Assembly (NCBI RefSeq): GCF_010093815.1
Contig: NW_022985561.1
Span: forward strand, 748,045-812,044
DNA length: 64,000 nucleotides
Direction of reading: 5' to 3'
DNA from: Pseudovirgaria hyperparasitica
Taxonomy: Eukaryota; Ascomycota; Dothideomycetes; Acrospermales; Acrospermaceae
Shown here piece by piece: positions 57,252 through 64,000 of this stretch (position 1 is the stretch's first letter; the number at the start of each line of letters is the position of its first letter). The position numbers and the translations under genes were made by a program. The notes beneath the pieces are model-generated. The model was not told the origin of the DNA. It worked only from the letters and a program-made list of their open reading frames with translations, and did not search any database.

Positions 57252-58614
57252 ATGTTGTCCATCCCGGACTTACGCGTCGACGTCGACTACATACGCAGCC
57301 AAGGCATATTCAGCGGAGCCGGTACCTTCTTCCTTAAACATGTCGTGACGCATTGCAGGGCCCGATTCTTGATCTTGATACACCACAGATACTGCCCCGA
57401 AGAGCTGCGAGAGCTGCTCCAAACGCACGGGAGAACTATCGATCGCGTCGAGGCGTATGTACTGCTGGTGCATATGGACGGGCGCGGGGAAGACACGCGA
57501 GTCGACGGCGACTTTCTGCAGTACCACCGCGTTCTGAAGCTCGCTTGCATAGTTCTGGAGTACACTGGGGAACGTAGGTCGTCGGAGGTGGATGTTTGAT
57601 GCGGGGTGTTTGTAGCTGACGTGTGTAGTTCTCGAGCTCGCTCTGCCGGCAGGGAAACAGTTGACAAGGAGTGGTACTTCGCGTTCCGGCGGCGGACATG
57701 TGAAGGGGCTGAAGATCCCTGGAAACACATTTCGACCATCGCTCCGCCGTCCGAAGGCAAGTTATGTCTCAAAGAATGGCTCGAAGCCGTCGAAGGGGCG
57801 TGAAACCGGGAGATGTCGACATACACAGGACGACCGACCCTCTTAGACTGTCTATGGTCCTTACCCTGCTCCAGAATGTATTGAGCCTGCCATCTGAGAA
57901 GTTTCGCAAGAGAATCTGGCCCGATGGACGCTTCAACTACCTAGACACTGCAGAAGAGTCGGTGGAAACCATGGCTTTCTTGGTCGAGGAAAATTGCAAT
58001 AGCATTAAGCAAAGGTATGGCCAAATTCGTTCCGAGGATGATAGTCGCATAAGTGAAGCCGAGAGAGAGAAACATCTGCAAGAGGAGAGGTGCTGGGCCG
58101 AGCTGCTTCATTCCCTCTCGTCATGCAAGGCGGACAGCAAAATAAGGGGTAGCGCGATACGAGAAAAGATACGTGAGAAGTTCACAGAGCCGCGCATATC
58201 GTGGACGAACCAAGAAGCCAACCTCAGGTATCAAGAGCGATGGTACTGGAGGGTCCTAAAGCTCTACAACCTCATTCTTGTAATGCTTTCCAATAGTAAG
58301 TCCAGAAATGGGTTCTTGGCCAGTTTCTGTAGATCTGACGGAAGTTTTCAGAAGCGAGTAGCATGCGCGGCCATAAAGTCCCAGATCGATTCGATATCCT
58401 CTCGGTGCATCACCTCCTCGAAGCTGAAGGGCCACATGCCGATCGCTACATGAACGCCCTCAGGACGTCACGGCTACTCGATTCTTTGCAATTAGCCAAT
58501 GATGGTCTCGAATTCTGGGAGACACCTGAAACGTTCGACTGGACGGATGTGGCTTCTGTCTCTCATGCTGTTTCCCAACTCGACACTGCAATAAATGGAT
58601 CATCAAGGCGTTGA
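57252..58614 (+). CDS. Unrecognised four-exon protein
   Basis: Exons 57252-57573, 57616-57799, 57847-58295, 58352-58614 (405 residues; introns 42, 47 and 56 nt, phases 1, 2, 1). The chain stays open only with these splices, which argues that the gene is real. The first exon encodes an alternating strand/helix pattern (A-R-F-L-I-L-I-H-H-R-Y, then R-V-E-A-Y-V-L-L-V-H-M); the third is helical and charged with several E-E-x-x repeats; the last is E-W/F-rich with L-E-F-W-E-T-P-E-T-F-D-W-T-D. No signal peptide, membrane span or known catalytic motif. I do not recognise the family and give no function. Convergent with the MMTAG2-like gene (238 bp between stops). Confidence 0.65.
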
Positions 58615-58852
58615 GGGTGTAGTTGGACGCCAAGCTTTGGAATAATCTGAGAGAAATTCATAGTGGTATCCAGTGAGGATAGATATGGCTGGAACCTGCG
58701 GGCAGGCTTCTCAGGACAGCTCTGATCCCGCCAATCTAAGGAATGGGATTCTCCACTGATGTTTCTAAAGGTGTAGCATGGTGATGTGATATGATTGGGT
58801 TCCACACGAACAGGCTGGAATAATATATTTCGGGTATCAATCAGAAGCTCTT

Positions 58853-59825
58853 TCAGTCATGCTTGCGCCCCCTAGTAGAACCTCGGTCGGGCGAGTGGCT
58901 TCGATCTCGGCGCCTGGTGTTCCTGTCCCTTGAGCGCGAGCGGATCCGCACATGGTCTGATCGCGGCCGAGCTCTTTGATGATGATACTCTCTGCTTCTC
59001 GACCGGCGTCTCTTGCTGTCTCTTCCGTTATCTCGAGATCGAGACCTATGTCGCCTGTGTCGCTCTCTACTTCTGCTTCTAGAGCTGTCTCTCCTTCGCC
59101 GCCTGTCGCGATCGTCGTGGTCACGTCGTCTCCGATGTCGATCATCATGTCGTTGACGGTTCCGATCACGGCTCCTACTTCTCTGTCTTGATCTCTTCTC
59201 CCCTCGGAGACCACCCTCCACAACGTCGCCCTCAAGAACATCTCTTGCTTCGTCGGCAGGCATATTCGGACCACCAAGCTTGGTGAAGCCTGTTCCACGA
59301 CCAAGACCATCATGATCGTCGTCTCTTCCCTCCGCAACAGCCTTGCGCATCTCTTTGTCACTTATGCCCTCTCTTGCTGCAACGGGCACCGCGTTCGCGC
59401 CGCTCCGATCCCTCACAGGCGGAGGCAGCCCGAGCGCAGCAGCCATGGCATCTTCTTCCGCCTCCTTCACTTTCCGCAGCTCTTCAGCACGCGCAAGTGC
59501 AGCTGTCCTCTCGGGGTCGGGGTCGTCGGGGTTTGCGTCGCCTTTCGCGTACCAGTTGAGGTCTTTGTTGCGTTGCCAGCGGCCGACAGCTGTATGATAT
59601 TAGACGAGATCCTCGTAGATAGCTGAGAGCCGACTTACGCGCCATAAGGGAGTGGCCCAGGTAATTCTCGCGGTGCTGGTCGCCTTTGACATCATCCCAT
59701 TTGAAATCGCCACGGCCGCCGCTGTAGGAAGTTACTTTATGCTGCATGTATGGCCTTACAGCACCTGTTACTACATGGAATACTTACCGGCTACCCTCCT
59801 TGCGTACCGACTGTAGAAGATCCAT
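58853..59825 (-). CDS. MMTAG2-like (multiple myeloma tumour-associated protein 2) RS protein
   Basis: Three exons, 59825-59788, 59721-59639, 59589-58853; 285 residues. The conserved N-terminal domain is complete: R-K-E-G-S-R-G-G-R-G-D-F-K-W-D-D-V-K, then R-E-N-Y-L-G-H-S-L-M-A-P-V-G-R-W-Q and D-L-N-W-Y-A-K-G. After a Glu/Ala helix with G-L-P-P-P, the last 110 residues are Arg/Ser/Asp/His repeats, as in splicing-linked proteins. Members of this family are nuclear, and their precise role is not well known. The first two exons are short (38 and 83 nt), and the motif crosses both introns, which fixes the splices. Confidence 0.88.
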
Positions 59826-60147
59826 GTTGTTAGATCTTGGATATGGAGGTACCACGAGTGTTGTTTGGCCAGACCTGTAACTTTGGAGTGGCGCACGGGT
59901 CCGTGCTGAGAGATGTCGTATCAGACTGTAAGTTACACCACACGTCAAAAATCACCGCAATGTTATCCCGAAGCCGGCAATAGTCCTTGATGCGAATGTG
60001 CAAATATATCTATTTTTACGCAGGTAATTTCCAAAGCCCATGGATGAAGTAAGCCGTATGTACATCGAAGGCTATACATGTACCACATACATGCCCCATG
60101 CGTCCTGTGATTCGACAATCTTTCTCATGCACATATAGCTCATCAAC
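59826..60147. other. Intergenic
   Basis: Promoter side of the MMTAG2-like gene and 3' flank of the oxalate decarboxylase gene. Nothing else seen. Confidence 0.5.
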
Positions 60148-61729
60148 CTATGAGACAAACTGCACAGCCAACTTCTCTCTCGTCTCCCTCGAGCCTGCAA
60201 CAATGAGCGGCTTCTCCTTGGGAAACTTGGAGATAGTCTCATCGGACAGCTTCAACGTGTCCTTCACGATTTGTGGCGAAGTCAGACCAAGCCATTGGCC
60301 CAAGGAGATGTCAGAAAAGTGGTCAGCCTGGAGCACTTCTAGGAAGATGACATCGGTATCCCCGACGTTCTCAATGTAGTGATTATTGCTCTGAGGAAAG
60401 TACGCAACGTCACCGGCACTGTAATCGTACGTTGTGGCGACATTGGGAGGTGTGAAAAGCGTAGCACGAGCCTTGCCCGCGATGAAAAAGGTCCATTCGT
60501 CGGAGCTGGGGTGCCAGTGGATCTCGCGCATTGCACCGGGCTTCACGGACACGAGAGCAGCGGAGAAGTCCTTGGCTATGGGAAAGGTGAGCGGATCAAC
60601 GATCTTGACACTTCCACCAGCAACTCGATGAGCTTCTTGCTCAGACCAGTGGTAGGAGTATGTCTTGCTTTTGGGGATGGGCCCGGCAGAGCCAGTGATG
60701 TTCTGCTTCTCAATGTCTTTCGGAGCTGGTGTTCCGGGGAAAATGAACAGCTCGCCGGACGGGATGTTGTCGAACGCAGAAGTTGGGACCTCCAGGTTCT
60801 TGGACAGAACAGATTTGGGATTGTGGGCAAACACCTCTGACGCAAGGAATGTGTTGTCTTCGGAAAATGCGCCGTCATCGAAGACGAGCATAAATTCGCA
60901 GCCTCCCTCGAGGCCCTGGATGCTGTGAGGTACACCTCTGAAACTTATATTAGATATTGATCCGTCATTGTCTTGGATCTAGCTTACGCAGGGAAGAACC
61001 AAACATCGCCCTTGCTAACATCGTCAATAAATGTTTGGCCATCTTCATCGACAGCCTGCTGCAGTATCAGTTCCAGAACAGTCACGTGACGTGTCTCAGC
61101 CTACCTGGATTCGAGCAGAGCCATTTAGCATAAGAGCCCACTCGGATGCAACATGCCAATGAAGCTCACGATATGCGTGGGGCTCCAATCGCATATCCAC
61201 ACCAGCCATCAACTTCGCGTCCGGCATAACGTTGGTGTTCTGTTGCCGTGACCAGCCTGCGCTGTCCAGGCCCAACTTCGAGTGAGACAACGCCATCGGC
61301 CATTTCGCGCTGATAGTCTGTCCGTGATCGGTTCCTGGAGGAGCCAACAAGTCGCTGTTCATGGCAGAGAGCGCATCGTTGCCTATCGAAAATCAGATCC
61401 TCCCAATCTTGGCCTTGTAAAGATGGTAACTCACGAGGGCCAGGGTCCGTTCCTCCTTTGGCACCTCGAATTGGTTGGGGATGTTCAATGTTGTCAAAGT
61501 TGAGAAACACCCCTATCTTGGCATCGTCTGATTGGCCTGGAGCAAGCTCATACTCAACCTTTGTGGTGTCCTCGTCAGAGATGATGTTTGACGGATCATA
61601 GCCCGCGAGGTCAGGGCTACCTCGCAACGGCGGGTTTGCAGCACGTTGTGGGACAGCTGGTGGAGACCCTGCTATCGCTGAGCTAATGAAAGAAGCAGTG
61701 TACAGAAGACCGAAGGCCAGTCTCGTCAT
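60148..61729 (-). CDS. Secreted bicupin oxalate decarboxylase
   Basis: Four exons, 61729-61435, 61382-61105, 61055-60988, 60937-60148 (476 residues). A signal peptide (1-20, ending S-A-I-A-G) marks secretion. Both cupin sites are complete: R-E-L-H-W-H-V-A-S-E-W (H173, H175, E179) with G-V-P-H-S (H218), and R-E-I-H-W-H-P-S-S-D-E-W (H354, H356, E361) with N-N-H-Y-I-E-N (H400). These bind manganese; the enzyme turns oxalate into formate and CO2. The family landmark P-G-T-D-H-G and K-G-D-V-W-F-F-P are present. For exon 3 the acceptor CAGCAG could be cut one codon earlier, adding a Gln. It would protect against or remove oxalate in the medium. Confidence 0.93.
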
Positions 61730-64000
61730 GGTGCAATTGATGGACTTTCTTAAACACTGAGGCTAACTTGCTGAGAACTGAAAGAGGGACGACTGGTTGA
61801 AGTAGGGAGCAGGCGGTCCTACTTTTTATATGCTGGCCGAACGCACGATTGTCATGGCTCCTCCAATGGATGACTAGTCTAGAGCATCACCAACAGCAGC
61901 TCCTCTAGATTTCCCCGTGTTGCGCTTGCATAAGGGGCGTGTAACATGGCAGCATCATGTAGCGAGCTGGGGGGGCCTTGCGGGGCTATTCTCTCGTGAG
62001 TGGACGCTACCTTGCTTACCCATGAGTGTTTTCTTTCTTTGCTCGATAGGAGCGCGGCTCAGAGATGCCGGATTCATGTTATTGTGGAAATACGGCAGTT
62101 CAGCTGGGGGACCCGATATGTCTGAATGGTAATATAAAGCGTTAGCGTGCTTACAGTGCACACTAGCACGTTGACGTTGATCGATGGCTGGCCCAACAAC
62201 GCGGCCGAGTCTTGGTCCTCGTGGTTATGACAAGGGATATAGTAGTTAAGCACATTGATCTACATCTGCTAACAACCGTTTCATGCATGGCAGAGCTTGT
62301 ACATACTTACGTATAATTAATTACAAGACTTCTGGCCATGGACATGAAAGCTATATTCTAAATTATAGAGGTCTCCGACAAATCCGAAAGAGAGAGTTTG
62401 ACCAGGGGAGGTTGGACGCCAGCCACGCCGGAACACGGCTATCGGCACAGGCATACTCAGGCATCTTCAAGCCTCAGCATTCTCAGGCACTCAGGCATCA
62501 TCGAGTCACGCTTGTGCTTCTCTCAGCGATAACAACAGAAGCCTCATGGTGCCACTTTGTCATAGACGCCGACTTGTGAGCATCTTCACAATCTCATTCC
62601 AGTCTGCGGCATAGCGCTCCGGGGCTAATCGCGCTGCTCGTTGATGCGGAACATTGATATTCATCTGTTCTCTACACTGAAAACCCTTCTCAACATTCTT
62701 CCACGCCAGGACGTTCGGTTGGCAGGTGATATGTGAATCTATATATCAACTATACATCAAGAAGTGCTAGCCTTTCGCAGAACTACCTGTGCAAGTAATC
62801 TACCGACAACTCAACATCAGCGTGGTCTCCATACAACGATATCAAATCGTTTCGAGGTCACAAAAGGGCTCGCAGAAAAAGATTTTGACTCGCCATATGT
62901 AGCACTCACCGAGTACGTTCTATCACACCCAGTCAAGCTTTGTTTCCTAACACTCACATTTCTACTTACCATCTAGCCATGCAGGTAGATTTTAGATCGT
63001 TTTCTAGAACAAAGAGGGTCCTTAAGCTCTCATCTCCTGAAGCTCCAATCTCACCAGACGATATCACCACCGCAACCGTAAGCTAACTGAAGTAGTATGT
63101 CCTGGATCTTGAACCCAAGTTAGGTCTTGCACGGTTCTCGGTTTACTGGCAGCCTGTGTCCTTTCCCTGACCGGTGCAGTACTGCAAGAATTCTTAGAAG
63201 AGCAATGGAAATTCTGCCTTTTCTCTTGCATTGACATATAAGAGAACTCATGCAATTCTTCTAGAGTCGCATAAGCTCTTCTACAGCGTCGTCTGACGGT
63301 AGCTTTTCGAGAGCGTAACATGCCAAGTGTTGAGGCCAAGTCTATCATCGAGAGCTTCCGTGTGTGTCAAGCACCACCCTGGTGCTGGAGTGGCTCGAGC
63401 GGCATCATGGTTAAGTTGAGCCTCGCGACCGTCGATGGCTAATCCTCGAATGTCGACAGTCTAGCCGGGAGTCTCGGCCGACTTGGAACTGACAGGATGG
63501 ACGTCCACGCGTATCTCCATGGTGATTCTGCTGGGTAGCCGGACTGACCATGGATGTACGGAGTTCACCATCTCTCTCCCACCTTCCAAAAGTGAGTTAT
63601 CAGACTCACTGCTGTGCTATTACCGTCTCTTTCAGTCCCTGAATGTTGCGTGGGCTTAGACCGCCGTGATACTTTTCTCTAGGTATTTAGGGCGATCTTT
63701 GTCTATGACCAACCAGTCAGCAATGAAGGCTAAGGTCTCGTCGATTCGGACTAGTCAGGATCGAGTAAGACTGGAGATTTGTATACCTGTCGAGGCGAGG
63801 TCCTGGAAGTCGAATCAGCTAGACCGGCGACAGCCCGGGTCGTCTTTTTCACGAGCGGGTATGCCCTCAGCAGGCTATTTTCCCTGTTGAGCGAAGCAGA
63901 GAATCAAGTTGAAAGTAAATTCTGCATCTGTTTGTGGAGGTAGGAGGTGTTCAGGCCTACGCTGCTAATAAGAGACCGGGAATTGTGGCGGCAGTGTACA
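61730..64000. other. Intergenic, 2.3 kb to the window edge
   Basis: No supported gene. A plus-strand frame around 62764-62976 has a protein-like stretch (G-L-H-T-T-I-S-N-R-F-E-V-T-K-G-L-A-E-K-D) and could be an exon, but no start or partner exon was found. CAGGCAT-type short repeats lie at 62450-62500. Confidence 0.45.
61824..61831 (-). promoter_or_regulatory. TATA box of the oxalate decarboxylase gene
   Basis: TATAAAAA on the minus strand lies about 95 bp upstream of the ATG, a spacing like that of the AA9 gene's TATA box. Confidence 0.55.

Overview
This window is nuclear DNA from a filamentous ascomycete (Pezizomycotina). A Dothideomycete is my best guess, but that is inference. The evidence is short introns (about 42-150 nt) with GTRNGT donors, CTRAY-like branch sites and YAG acceptors; a 375-residue actin split by five coding introns; and typical fungal families (AA9 LPMO, Fes1, DHA1 and sugar MFS carriers, an NRPS-like gene). 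I rebuilt exon chains by hand; almost every spliced model closes in frame. I saw no tRNA, rRNA, CRISPR or convincing transposon.

Layout. 1-2.3 kb: repeat-rich DNA without a convincing gene (136-bp minisatellite, then a 345-bp duplication carrying splice-like signals). 3.0-12.9 kb: mostly housekeeping and secretory genes: a SNRNP27-like tri-snRNP protein, an ASXH-domain nuclear protein, Sec22, ER glucosidase I (GH63), an AA9 LPMO, and one unrecognised gene containing a 22-bp coding minisatellite. 13.6-20.7 kb: gene-poor DNA with two members and one dead copy of an unrecognised small Cys/His-rich family, three foldback repeats and an F-box-like gene. 21.7-30.2 kb: an accessory block that may be a small metabolite locus: DHA1 transporter, amidohydrolase, truncated NRPS-like C/A protein and a class III aminotransferase with a Cys-rich tail. 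31.8-33.9 kb: two more Cys/His family members. 35.8-46.7 kb: sugar transporter, Elongator subunit Elp5, an atypical SDR and two SRPK-like kinases from one duplication. 47.7-61.7 kb: dense conserved genes: DEAH helicase Dhr1/Ecm16, proteasome chaperone Pac3, actin, Fes1, an unrecognised four-exon gene, an MMTAG2-like SR protein and a secreted bicupin oxalate decarboxylase. 61.7-64 kb: no gene I can support.

Main discovery candidate: four intact genes (13.6, 18.9, 32.3, 33.9 kb) and one decayed copy (15.0 kb) share an N-terminal module C-x-C-H ... C-x3-C-x4-C ... H-x(4-6)-H ... D-x-x-T-G-E. In all four intact copies it ends at a phase-2 intron at the same place, and beyond it the C-termini are unrelated. 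I do not recognise this as a described family.
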